Shown here: one piece after another, positions 17,097-24,983 of the stretch | Numbering within the stretch: the stretch's first letter is position 1 | Layout of the letters: every line of letters starts with the position of its first letter | DNA from: Abditibacteriota bacterium | GTDB lineage: Bacteria > Armatimonadota > UBA5829 | Direction: 5' to 3' | Length of the DNA: 63,263 bases | Assembly (NCBI GenBank): GCA_017445025.1 | Contig: JAFSVJ010000006.1 | Location: 1 to 63,263 of the forward strand | The notes under the pieces: generated by a model | What the model was told of the DNA's origin: nothing | The model's database searches: none | What the model saw: only the letters and a program-made list of their open reading frames with translations | Program-made: the position numbers and the translations under genes

Positions 17097-17711
17097 ATGA
17101 AAAAAATATTGTTGATTGCAATGGCAATTTTGGCAATCTGTTTGTTTATGGGTTGCGAGAACGATAAGGCTGAAAATGAAAATATACCCACAAAGCCTTC
17201 TAACATGACTGAGGGTGATGAATTAAGCGACATAATTGTGGTTTATTTCTCAGCTACAAACAACACAAGAACAGCAGCAGAATATATTGCAAAAGAACTC
17301 CACTGTGGTCTATTTGAAATAGTTCCCACACAAAAATACACTAAAGAAGACCTTGATTGGCAAGCAGAAAACTCTCGTGTAAACAAGGAACATGATAATC
17401 CTAACATTCTTCCTGAAATGCAAAGAATGGTGCCTGAACTCTCTGTTTACAAAACTCTTATAATAGGTTATCCTATTTGGTACGGAGAAGCTCCCTCCAT
17501 TATGAGAAGTTTCCTTAAAAACGCCGCTCCTATACCTAACGGCTTAACTGTTATTCCTTTCTGCACATCTCACTCATCTCCTATGGGCAACAGTGCCAAA
17601 AACCTATTTAAAGATGTAAAAAACATTAATCTACAGGAAGGAAAAAGATTTGAGCTTGAACCTTCACAAGAAGAAGTTGCAGAATGGGTAAAGAGCTTGA
17701 ATTTAAAATAA
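17097..17711 (+). CDS. Flavodoxin-domain lipoprotein
   Basis: This 204-residue protein has a lipoprotein signal peptide (MKKILLIAMAILAICLFMGC) with the lipobox FMG-C, so it should be lipid-anchored outside the cytoplasmic membrane. A flavodoxin_4-like domain follows: VVYFSATNNTRTAAEYIAKEL (the FMN phosphate loop), TLIIGYPIWYGEAPSIMRSFLK (the second FMN loop with aromatic residues), and PFCTSHSSPMGNSAKNL. Exported flavodoxins of this type are common in anaerobes. They may carry electrons at the cell surface or act on quinones; the partner is unknown. The ribosome binding site is CAGGAG, 22 bases after the previous stop. Confidence 0.85.
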   Translation: MKKILLIAMAILAICLFMGCENDKAENENIPTKPSNMTEGDELSDIIVVYFSATNNTRTAAEYIAKELHCGLFEIVPTQKYTKEDLDWQAENSRVNKEHDNPNILPEMQRMVPELSVYKTLIIGYPIWYGEAPSIMRSFLKNAAPIPNGLTVIPFCTSHSSPMGNSAKNLFKDVKNINLQEGKRFELEPSQEEVAEWVKSLNLK

Positions 17712-17753
17712 ACTTCATTTGACTCTCTTTGCAAAGAATATCACAAGGAGGGG

Positions 17754-17787
17754 GACCACAAGGCGATAGCCATTGAGGTGAGTGGTC
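17754..17787. other. Small structured 3' region
   Basis: GACCAC and GTGGTC pair across a 22-base loop that holds a nested GGC-GATA-GCC mini-hairpin (AAGGCGATAGCCATTG). A GGAGGGGG run precedes it. Copy A of the MITE-like element contains the near-identical AAGGCAATAGCCATT on its minus strand. The function is unknown. Confidence 0.4.
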
Positions 17788-17790
17788 AGC

Positions 17791-17822
17791 AAAAAGACAC
17801 GAATTTTTCGTGTCTTTTTTTT
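17791..17822. terminator. Bidirectional terminator
   Basis: The 13-bp perfect stem AAAAAGACACGAA / TTCGTGTCTTTTT with loop TTT lies between the convergent genes ending at 17711 and 17822. Confidence 0.93.
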
Positions 17823-18760
17823 TATAAATATTTTCTCATTTCTTGTATGGCTTTCACATCTACGGGATGAATTGAACCATCGGCATAGCAGAGCATATTG
17901 AATGTGACCGTTGAACCTATAGCATTATAAGCTTTCACGAACTCTGCCATTTTTTTACTGTCGGAAATATCCCAGTCTTGTTTATCATAACAGGTTCCGT
18001 CAATTCCCCATTGAGCACAGTCAGGATTATCGGGATCTTCTACCCATTTATGTAAAGCCATAAAGGCATACCAGTCAAGGCCTGTATTGGTTTTCTCGCC
18101 TACGGGCAAATCATCAAAATAATGAGTTTCACCTGAATAATAATCTTGATAAGGAGTATATAACCCCCAACTTCTCACACCCGGGTTATAGGTAATAAGT
18201 CTGTCCGGATTTCCTACTTTTGCAGCCTTTGAAAGGGCTTCCCAAGGCACTACGCCTCTTCTGAATAAGCCATAACCTGCGTCAAACCAATAGGCATCTA
18301 TTTTCTTTCCGTATCTTTCACCGAAATAAGAAACTATATCAATATAATTCTTATAAAAAGTATCTGAGTAAAAATCACCGGCACCGCAAGCTTTCCACCA
18401 ATCAGGGTCTTGATGAGCACCGTCACAACCATGGTGATAGTACATAATAAACTTGATACCTTCTTTGGCTAAGGCTTCGGAAAGCTCTCCCATTAAATCT
18501 CGCTTACAAGTTCTGTTTGGAATTAATTTATCTATATAAGGATTAGGACCGGCGGGAAATTGATATTGATGGCAGTTGGTCACCAGCACGTGACTTGCAC
18601 CTAATTCTTTGGCTTGGTTAATGAAAAAATTTAAATCAAAATTATTAACTTGTTCTTCAAAAGGAATATCTACACCGTTTTGGTCCACGTTCCATGTGGT
18701 CCAGTGGAAACCTAAACCATAGCCTCCACCCAATTGTTTAATACTTGCTCTTTGATACAT
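17822..18760 (-). CDS. GH29-like alpha-L-fucosidase-type hydrolase
   Basis: This 312-residue cytoplasmic protein (no signal peptide) matches the catalytic barrel of the GH29 fucosidase superfamily. Landmarks are GLGFHWTTWNV, AKELGASHVLVTNCHQYQFP (near residue 55), KFIMYYHHGCDGAHQDPDWW, IDAYWFDAGYGLFRRG (near residue 155, with the Asp at the GH29 nucleophile position) and RLITYNPGV. It is shorter than typical GH29 enzymes (~400-500) and lacks their C-terminal beta-sandwich, so activity on fucose is not certain. The ribosome binding site is TTGAGG. The nearby rhamnosidase (30135) and DUF4838 protein fit deoxy-sugar or host-glycan use. Confidence 0.7.
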   Translation of the reverse strand: MYQRASIKQLGGGYGLGFHWTTWNVDQNGVDIPFEEQVNNFDLNFFINQAKELGASHVLVTNCHQYQFPAGPNPYIDKLIPNRTCKRDLMGELSEALAKEGIKFIMYYHHGCDGAHQDPDWWKACGAGDFYSDTFYKNYIDIVSYFGERYGKKIDAYWFDAGYGLFRRGVVPWEALSKAAKVGNPDRLITYNPGVRSWGLYTPYQDYYSGETHYFDDLPVGEKTNTGLDWYAFMALHKWVEDPDNPDCAQWGIDGTCYDKQDWDISDSKKMAEFVKAYNAIGSTVTFNMLCYADGSIHPVDVKAIQEMRKYL

Positions 18761-18781
18761 TTTAATACCTCAACTAAATAT

Positions 18782-18846
18782 GTCCCCCTATTTTTCGCAG
18801 AAAAATGGGGGGTGGCAGTTGCGAAGCAACTGACGGGGGGATGGAA
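18782..18846 (+). repeat. Double-hairpin G/C-run repeat, copy 1
   Basis: The element reads GTCCCCCT, hairpin (ATTTTTC-GCA-GAAAAAT), GGGGGGTGG, hairpin (CAGTTGC-GAA-GCAACTG), ACGGGGGGATGGAATTT. The C and G runs can pair to close each hairpin. It belongs to a dispersed family (see 23830, 26381, 47417, 57641, 57807, 59543, 63145). Confidence 0.85.
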
Positions 18847-18899
18847 TTTTAAATTTATTAACAATTATATTATATAACAATATATAAAACAGTGCAAAT

Positions 18900-19009
18900 T
18901 TTAAGGAACACCCCCTCACCAAGGGTTCCCAGAAAATTGAGTTTACGAAATTTTTTGGGAATGGGGTCCTTAAACCAAGATTTGCAATTCTATGCAAATC
19001 TTGGTTTAA
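18900..19009. repeat. Inverted-repeat region with a 17-bp perfect hairpin
   Basis: Arms 18970-18986 and 18993-19009 are perfectly complementary over 17 bases (TTAAACCAAGATTTGCA) with a six-base loop. Just upstream, TTCCCAGAAAATT / AATTTTTTGGGAA forms a second hairpin of the class also found near 45040, 47500 and 59440. No gene is seen in 18847-19070. Confidence 0.7.
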
Positions 19010-19070
19010 AGAGGGTCAAACGTGCTTCCACATTACCATTTCTCGTGAATATAGAAGCTATCAACCATAG

Positions 19071-21476
19071 TTAAAACATCAAATTTACTATATCATTACT
19101 TGTTTTAGGCTTTGAGCATAATACCAAATATAATGGCTTATATAATCCCCCATAACCTTTATAATTGCCTACTATAATTGTTATATCGTTTTTACCTTCT
19201 TTTAAATAGGGTTTTATATCACAAGCAAGAGGAGTTGTATATAATTCGAAAATAGTTTTGTTCTCGGTTTGTTGAGTGTGTTCTGAAACCGGCTCTCCAT
19301 TAACAAAAACTGTTATCTCTTCGTCAGCTCCACCGGTGGCAAGATAGATATTTTCATAATTTAATAAGTCTTCGGACACTTGAAACTCTTTTTTATACCA
19401 ACCGTTGCCCAGTATTTCGTCATATCCTTGCAAATCCCACTCTTTTCCCACTTCTATGGGTTTCCAAGAAGAATTAAGAGTTTCCGTAGGCAAAGATGAA
19501 TCTTTTCCCAAATTCGCGCAATCACCTCTAAAAAACCAATTATCGCTAAACTCTTGTTTTTCAAAACCGGTATAATCTTGAGTCAGAACAGTTTTCCATT
19601 TATCTAAATAGACTTTTTTGTTTCCTTGCCAAGGCATTGTTTCGGCAACAGTATCAACATTTAATTTGGTTAGAGTATCATCCAGTTCATTTAACAGTGA
19701 TAAGTAATATTCTCTCTTGCTTTCATCGAAATCTTTGGCAATCCAATTATTTGAACCTTTAAAATAGCCCACTTCTCGACCGAGTTTGAGATAAATAGGA
19801 CCTGTTCTCATATATTTTATTTTATCTTTCATTTCTTCGGTTTTTGCTTTTGCCAAAGCTTTATCCATAAGTTTTAGCGAATCATTAACAAATTTATCTG
19901 TATAAATAGGGGCGTCCGGCGTCCAACGAATACCACCTACGTCTACGCCTTGTCCTTCGTATTCATTTAAGACTGTGGCTAACCCGTTAACAACATCAAC
20001 TGTTTTTGACTTATTTGGATCATGAGGAATTTTATGTGCTTTTTCTCTCATATCAATAAGAGATTTTTCGTAAGCAAATATTTCATCCCCACATTCTCCG
20101 TAATATCCGTATATGAAATCTTTCATTAAATCCATATAGTTTAATTCCGGGTGTATTAAATATTTTCCCCAAACCCAAGTTTTCATATAACCTGAGTCAC
20201 ATATAGCATATGGATAAGCGTTTCCTTGTAAGAAAACACCCCCCACTCCCATTTTATCCAAAAGTTTAATATTATCACAAACTACTTTTGTATTGGGATT
20301 TGGCAAAAGATAGTGGTCAAAATTACAAACATAATTCCAAGTTAAAGTATCAGCTCCTGTATTTATCCATTTGTTTACATCAGTTTTATATTTTTCAGTT
20401 TCATCGTATTCGCAAAATGGCCATGGCCAGTCTGAGCTGTCGGAACATATTTGTATTGTCAAGTTTTTGTGAGGTTTAATGGTTTTAGGTGGTGTGACGT
20501 AATCAAGGTATGCAAGACCGAATATTTTAACATCCGGAAAATCATTCTCCAATCTTTCGCATACTGTATTTAAGCATTTTATATATGATGCGGCTTTTGT
20601 GCCTTCCGGAATATCAAGAGCATTGCATAATTCACATTCACATAAAGGTATCCCATCCATAGGTGATATGTTAATTCTTTTTTTACCTGTTTTAGCTATT
20701 TCCCTAACACAAATTGTTATTATGTCAATATTCATAGCATTTGACCAACATATTTGATCCGGATACCTTTTTCCGTCTCTCATTACAAATTGTTCAGGAT
20801 GCTTTTCAAAATCACTTTGGGCAACATAAGTAAAAGCAGTGTGACAAAAACCGAAGGCGTCATAGGATCTAAATCTGTTTCGATTTATATATAAATCATC
20901 AAACATTTCTGAATTTTCTGGGCCTCTTGTTATAAATCGAGGGTTAAATACTCTCGGAACAAAAGTAAGCTTTCCGTTTTTAATAATTGGAATATTATCA
21001 TCGTGAAGTAATGTCCAAAAACGACAGTCTAAATCTTCTTCAAGAAGGGCGTAAACTCCGTTTAAAGGCCCTGTCCACACACCACCGAAAATATATATAT
21101 TTCCGTCCTTTTCTTTTATGGCATATCCGTCTTCGTTAAAAGTAATATCCTTTTTTAGGCCTGAGTATTCAAGGAGTTTGGTTTCACCCAAAGAAATAAA
21201 TTGAGTGCCATATTTTTCATTTTCTTTGAATACTTTAAATTCAACATTGTATATTTGTTTTAAAAAGTTAGAGAGTTCGTCACCGGCTTTGGTTTCATAT
21301 TCATTTGGGTTTGAAGGAATAACTATAGCATAATTACTTTTTCCTTCACTTACAAGATTTATACTTATTGATTGACCTTTTGGTTTTAATGAATTTTTCC
21401 AACCCTTACCAAAGGAAACAGAAAGTGAGCAGCAAATAATAAAAACTATTAATAAAAAAATAATTATTTTCTTCAT
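19071..21476 (-). CDS. Secreted DUF4838 glycosidase-like protein
   Basis: This 801-residue protein has a signal peptide (MKKIIIFLLIVFIICCSLSVSFG). Residues ~45-165 form a small alpha/beta domain resembling the N-terminal domain of alpha-glucuronidases and hexosaminidases (GDELSNFLKQIYNVEFKVF..GGVWTGPLNGVYALLEEDL). Residues ~170-500 are the DUF4838 barrel, with RINISPMDGIPLCECELC, GLAYLDYVTPP and DTLTWNYVCNF. The C-terminus (~655-790) is a GH2-like jelly-roll (ITVFVNGEPVSEHTQ..KEGKNDITIIVGNY). DUF4838 proteins are presumed glycoside hydrolases of unknown substrate. It lies downstream of a pseudopilin gene (21698), as do the two DUF6259 genes, but has its own TTGACA/TATAAT promoter. Confidence 0.8.
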   Translation of the reverse strand: MKKIIIFLLIVFIICCSLSVSFGKGWKNSLKPKGQSISINLVSEGKSNYAIVIPSNPNEYETKAGDELSNFLKQIYNVEFKVFKENEKYGTQFISLGETKLLEYSGLKKDITFNEDGYAIKEKDGNIYIFGGVWTGPLNGVYALLEEDLDCRFWTLLHDDNIPIIKNGKLTFVPRVFNPRFITRGPENSEMFDDLYINRNRFRSYDAFGFCHTAFTYVAQSDFEKHPEQFVMRDGKRYPDQICWSNAMNIDIITICVREIAKTGKKRINISPMDGIPLCECELCNALDIPEGTKAASYIKCLNTVCERLENDFPDVKIFGLAYLDYVTPPKTIKPHKNLTIQICSDSSDWPWPFCEYDETEKYKTDVNKWINTGADTLTWNYVCNFDHYLLPNPNTKVVCDNIKLLDKMGVGGVFLQGNAYPYAICDSGYMKTWVWGKYLIHPELNYMDLMKDFIYGYYGECGDEIFAYEKSLIDMREKAHKIPHDPNKSKTVDVVNGLATVLNEYEGQGVDVGGIRWTPDAPIYTDKFVNDSLKLMDKALAKAKTEEMKDKIKYMRTGPIYLKLGREVGYFKGSNNWIAKDFDESKREYYLSLLNELDDTLTKLNVDTVAETMPWQGNKKVYLDKWKTVLTQDYTGFEKQEFSDNWFFRGDCANLGKDSSLPTETLNSSWKPIEVGKEWDLQGYDEILGNGWYKKEFQVSEDLLNYENIYLATGGADEEITVFVNGEPVSEHTQQTENKTIFELYTTPLACDIKPYLKEGKNDITIIVGNYKGYGGLYKPLYLVLCSKPKTSNDIVNLMF

Positions 21477-21571
21477 TTTTATTCTCCTAAATACAGAAAA
21501 AATCTGTAATTTATGGTTTAATGTTTATGGTGAACATTGTATTATTATTCAAATTATTATTGACAATTATA

Positions 21572-21600
21572 ATTATATAGGATTTTACCGAATGTGTCAA
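21572..21600 (-). promoter_or_regulatory. Promoter of the DUF4838 gene
   Basis: On the minus strand TTGACA, 17 bases, TATAAT: a perfect consensus, about 95 bases upstream of the ATG at 21476. Confidence 0.85.
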
Positions 21601-21654
21601 TTTTTAGAAAATATTTGTATTTGTTTCTTTTATAATTACAATTCATATATAAAA

Positions 21655-21676
21655 AAAAGGGCATTTTTGCCCTTTT
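21655..21676 (-). terminator. Terminator of the third pseudopilin gene
   Basis: AAAAGGGCA / TGCCCTTTT with a four-base loop and a T-tract on the minus strand, 22 bases beyond the pseudopilin stop at 21698. Confidence 0.85.
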
Positions 21677-21697
21677 ATAGGTTTTTAGATTAGTATT

Positions 21698-22420
21698 TTA
21701 TTGTCTTGCGTAATGTAGGTTATAAAAATCTGTATCATTATACATTTTTGTAACCCAATCAGCTTTCTTATAGTATTTAGCATGACCGTCACAGAATGTA
21801 AAATTAGAACCACCATTATGTCTTGTCATATCAATATAAGTTGGAGCTGAATACCAATAACATGTAGATGCATTAGAACATAAATTCATTGTTGCATAAG
21901 GGTCAATACCCGGTTCACTAATATTTATTGTTGTATCACTTAAAATCACTTTTTCTGATGTATTGGTAAACTCTGCTAAACACGCATTATTTGCAAGAGA
22001 TTGCATTTGACTTAAGTTGTGATTAATTCCATAACCGGCACTTGTTTTATGGCCACTTGGACAAATATACATGTTTATATTTTTAACATAAGGGAATATA
22101 CAATCCATCCAAGTATTCCATTGTAATGGCCCTGTCCAAATCATATCGTATGTGAAAAATTTGAAACCGGGATAACTCATATCATAACCCGGAACAGCAC
22201 TTTGATTCATCACGGCATGGGGCAATGTCTCGTCATAATCGTCACAGTAGAGAACTATGGCAGTTCCTAACTGTTTCAAATTTGAGAGACAACTGGATTG
22301 TCTTGCCTTCTCCCTTGCTTGTGCGAACACGGGGAACAATATGGCAGCAAGTATAGCTATGATAGCAATAACTACCAACAACTCAATTAAGGTGAAACCT
22401 TTAAACATTTTTCGCAGCAT
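21698..22420 (-). CDS. DUF1559 prepilin-type protein (H-X9-DG)
   Basis: This 240-residue protein has leader MLRKMFKG, then [12 protein letters not shown] and the [14 protein letters not shown] continuation. It shares the DDYDETLP block, an ICPSG motif near residue 130 and the C-terminal [20 protein letters not shown] (H-X9-DG). It is the third member of the family in this window, and the first ~60 residues are nearly identical in all three. A TTGACA/TATAAT promoter (18-base spacer) drives it. It is divergent from the GntR/LacI-like regulator at 22691 and lies upstream of the DUF4838 gene, so regulator, pilin and glycosidase form a compact cassette. Confidence 0.9.
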   Translation of the reverse strand: MLRKMFKGFTLIELLVVIAIIAILAAILFPVFAQAREKARQSSCLSNLKQLGTAIVLYCDDYDETLPHAVMNQSAVPGYDMSYPGFKFFTYDMIWTGPLQWNTWMDCIFPYVKNINMYICPSGHKTSAGYGINHNLSQMQSLANNACLAEFTNTSEKVILSDTTINISEPGIDPYATMNLCSNASTCYWYSAPTYIDMTRHNGGSNFTFCDGHAKYYKKADWVTKMYNDTDFYNLHYARQ

Positions 22421-22552
22421 AATTTTTCTCCTGTTTTTTAAATTAAATTTTGTCTGTTTTAATGGGTTAAAAACCTAAAAACACCCTCAAAGCATACAAC
22501 TTGTTCGAATAAATCAAATAAGTTTGTCTTACTTATTTTTCTATCCAATTAT

Positions 22553-22582
22553 ATTATACCACAAACAACTATTGTTTGTCAA
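22553..22582 (-). promoter_or_regulatory. Promoter of the third pseudopilin gene
   Basis: TTGACA, 18 bases, TATAAT on the minus strand, about 130 bases upstream of the ATG at 22420. The spacer contains ACAAACA/TGTTTGT, an inverted repeat that could be an operator for the divergent regulator. Confidence 0.7.
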
Positions 22583-22640
22583 TACCTAAAAGCTATATTT
22601 TTAAAAATTTTTAAAAAAAGTTATTCGCATAAGTTAAGAG

Positions 22641-22669
22641 TTGAATTTTTATGAAAAAAGTGGTATAAT
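22641..22669 (+). promoter_or_regulatory. Promoter of the regulator gene
   Basis: TTGAAT, 17 bases, TATAAT, 21 bases before the ATG at 22691; the ribosome binding site is TAGGAGA. Confidence 0.8.
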
Positions 22670-22690
22670 AAAATTGTGTAGGAGAATAAT

Positions 22691-23749
22691 ATGACCAACA
22701 AAGAAATTGTTATTAATTATGTTAAAAACAAAATTAAAAGCGGAGAATACAAGCCCGGATCAAAAATAATGAGTGAAGCTATGATGATTGAATATCTCGG
22801 TGTCACCAGATACAGCATTCGTGAAGCTCTTGAAGAATTAATTAAAGATGATATTATTGTAAAGCAAAAAGGTGCCGGTTCTTTTATCAAAGAACATAAA
22901 GAAAAAAAATATATTGTAATTTCTGTAAATGAAGCTATTTTTATAAATGAGGTAGGCAGTCATTGTCGAAATTTGACAAAGTTTTTTCAAGAAAAAATAA
23001 CCGAAGCGGGCTATATATCAATAGTTCATTTAGAGCCTGATTCAGATAGATTTACTTATGGATATACAGATCCCGAAGATGTTTCTCAAACTCTAAAAGT
23101 CCCCATAAATAAGGTTGCCGGACTTATCTCAATTAACGGAAATGTGGATTCCTATGAAATTTTGGAAAAAAATAATATTCCCATTATTGTTATTAATAAA
23201 TCTCACGGAATTAAATACCCTTCCGTAAATATAGATTATTCATATTATTATAACAATTTAAACAGGATGCTTATTGAAAACAATTTTAAAAAAGTTTTTA
23301 TATTTCACTATGTAATGCATGAATTAAACATTGAAGCCGAAAACTTGATTCACTATGCTATGGACAGATATTTTAGTGATAATTATTCATTTTTGGATGT
23401 GCCTCTGTCTCAAAAGAACAATGATATTACCAATTCCATTGAAAAACATATTAAGAACATCAAAAAAGCCCCGGATTGTATAGTTTTTTTGGATAATACA
23501 CTATATATGAATTTTGTCCCCTTATTCCCAAAATATAATAATATTTTAAAAGATACCAAAATAATAACCCATTCTAACAGTAATGAGGTCTTTCCGCAAG
23601 AATATAAAATTTGCAGATTAGCTTATAATATTGATGATTTTGTTAAAACAGGTATGGACTTATTATTAAAACTTATAAAAAAAGAATGCCCTATTCGAAC
23701 ATCCTACGATATCAAATGCACCATAATTAACGAAGACATGCTAAAATAA
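22691..23749 (+). CDS. GntR-family regulator with LacI-like sensor domain
   Basis: This 352-residue protein has an N-terminal winged helix of the GntR family (residues 1-70: IKSGEYKPGSKIMSEAMMIEYLGVTRYSIREALEELIKDDIIVKQKGAGSFI). It is followed by a periplasmic-binding-protein-like effector domain, as in AraR-type regulators (AGLISINGNVDSYEILEKNNIPIIVINK; CIVFLDNTLY). It probably binds a sugar and controls the divergent pseudopilin/DUF4838 genes, whose promoters share the 270-base intergenic region. Its C-terminus resembles the partial regulator at 2-166. The ligand is unknown. Confidence 0.85.
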   Translation: MTNKEIVINYVKNKIKSGEYKPGSKIMSEAMMIEYLGVTRYSIREALEELIKDDIIVKQKGAGSFIKEHKEKKYIVISVNEAIFINEVGSHCRNLTKFFQEKITEAGYISIVHLEPDSDRFTYGYTDPEDVSQTLKVPINKVAGLISINGNVDSYEILEKNNIPIIVINKSHGIKYPSVNIDYSYYYNNLNRMLIENNFKKVFIFHYVMHELNIEAENLIHYAMDRYFSDNYSFLDVPLSQKNNDITNSIEKHIKNIKKAPDCIVFLDNTLYMNFVPLFPKYNNILKDTKIITHSNSNEVFPQEYKICRLAYNIDDFVKTGMDLLLKLIKKECPIRTSYDIKCTIINEDMLK

Positions 23750-23781
23750 TAAATCGAATTTGCATAGCAAATTCTAAAAAT

Positions 23782-23808
23782 AAAAGGAGCCGGTTGGCTC
23801 CTTTTTTG
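23782..23808 (+). terminator. Terminator of the regulator gene
   Basis: The stem AAAAGGAGCC / GGCTCCTTTT with loop GGTT and a T-tract has the same arms as the terminator at 13104. Just upstream, GAATTTGC-ATA-GCAAATTC (23757-23775) is a separate perfect 8-bp hairpin that recurs with variations at 26547, 47311 and 58029. Confidence 0.9.
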
Positions 23809-23829
23809 TTCTGTTTTCTGCTTTGATTT

Positions 23830-23892
23830 GTCCCCCTAAGCCGTAGGCTTGGGGGGTGGCAGTTGCGAAGCAACTGATGGGGGGATGGAATT
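23830..23892 (+). repeat. Double-hairpin G/C-run repeat, copy 2
   Basis: TCCCCCT-AAGCC-GTA-GGCTT-GGGGGG, then TGGCAGTTGC-GAA-GCAACTG, then ATGGGGGGATGGAATTT. The first stem differs from copy 1 on both arms while still pairing. Confidence 0.85.
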
Positions 23893-23909
23893 TCTGCTTT
23901 CTGCTTTAT

Positions 23910-24971
23910 CTATTTATTCAATATTCTGTTTACAATATCGTCGCCCACTTCGCTTGTGGTGGCACTACCGCCTAAGTCGGGAGTGGTCACTTGTCTGTCT
24001 TCAAGGCTTTCAATACATACATTTTCAATTAACTTAAACATATCATTATAACCCAAAAAGTCCAGCATCATGGCAGCACTTCTTATGGCTGCTATGGGGT
24101 TGGCTATGCCCTTTCCCGCAATATCGGGAGCGGAACCGTGAACAGGCTCAAACATGGAAGGTGCCACTTTTTCAGGATTAATATTTGCACTTGGAGATAA
24201 ACCTATAGAACCTGAACAAGCACCTGCAAGATCGGATAAAATATCTCCAAACATATTGGATGCCACAATTACATCATAAAACTTGGGCTTTTGAACAAGT
24301 CCCATACATAAAGCGTCTATATAACACTTATCTACTGTGACATCACTATATTCACCTTGAACATCAGCCAAAACATCATCCCAAAAAGTCATTCCAAACT
24401 TTAAAGCATTGGATTTTGTTGCTAAAGTTAAATGTTTATTTCTCTTTCTTGCCATTTCAAAACCATATCGAATAATTCTTTCCACACCTTTTCTTGTGTG
24501 AATGTTGGTTTGAATAGCCACTTCGTCATCAGTTCCCGGCTTAAATCTTCCGCCACAGTTAATATATTCACCTTCAGAGTTTTCTCTCACAAAATATATA
24601 TCCAAATCACCTAAGTTAATATCTGCAAGAGGAGATTTTACTCCCGGCATTAAAGAAGCGGGACGAAGACCTATATATTGATCAAAGGTCTGTCGCATTT
24701 CAATTAAAGGTGTGACGGCAATTCTGTCAGGGATTAAATCGGGGCAACCGATAGCTCCCAAAAGCACACATTCAAAATCACTTAATACTTTAAGATAATC
24801 ATCAGGCTTAATTTTGCCTGTTTCCTTGTAATAACGTGATGACCAATTAAAATCCGTAAAATCAAATTTAATATCTGCTATCTTTTCTACCGCTTTTAAA
24901 ACCTTGACAGCCTCTGCTGTCACCTCTATTCCTATACCGTCCCCGGCATAGACCGCTATTTTATGTGTCAT
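23910..24971 (-). CDS. NAD-dependent beta-decarboxylating dehydrogenase (tartrate/D-malate type)
   Basis: This 353-residue member of the isocitrate/isopropylmalate dehydrogenase family has IAVYAGDGIGIEV at the start. FDQYIGLRPASLMPGVKSPL and YFVRENSEGEYINCGGRF (near residue 125) are the blocks I associate with tartrate/D-malate dehydrogenases rather than LeuB. The lysine and tyrosine region is HLTLATKSNALKFG. The metal-binding aspartates lie in DALCMGLV..DVIVASNMFGDILSDLAGACSGSIGL. It oxidises a 2-hydroxy-3-carboxy acid and releases CO2. The strong ribosome binding site AAAGAGGTG overlaps the end of the RING/LRR gene (24984), so the two are co-transcribed. Isocitrate, supplied by the aconitase at 13796, is an alternative substrate. 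Confidence 0.82.
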   Translation of the reverse strand: MTHKIAVYAGDGIGIEVTAEAVKVLKAVEKIADIKFDFTDFNWSSRYYKETGKIKPDDYLKVLSDFECVLLGAIGCPDLIPDRIAVTPLIEMRQTFDQYIGLRPASLMPGVKSPLADINLGDLDIYFVRENSEGEYINCGGRFKPGTDDEVAIQTNIHTRKGVERIIRYGFEMARKRNKHLTLATKSNALKFGMTFWDDVLADVQGEYSDVTVDKCYIDALCMGLVQKPKFYDVIVASNMFGDILSDLAGACSGSIGLSPSANINPEKVAPSMFEPVHGSAPDIAGKGIANPIAAIRSAAMMLDFLGYNDMFKLIENVCIESLEDRQVTTPDLGGSATTSEVGDDIVNRILNK

Positions 24972-24983
24972 TATTACACCTCT

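Noticed and set aside
19071..21476. DUF4838 protein as a true alpha-glucuronidase
   Set aside because: Only the N-terminal domain fold resembles that family; the catalytic glutamate and aspartates could not be confirmed.
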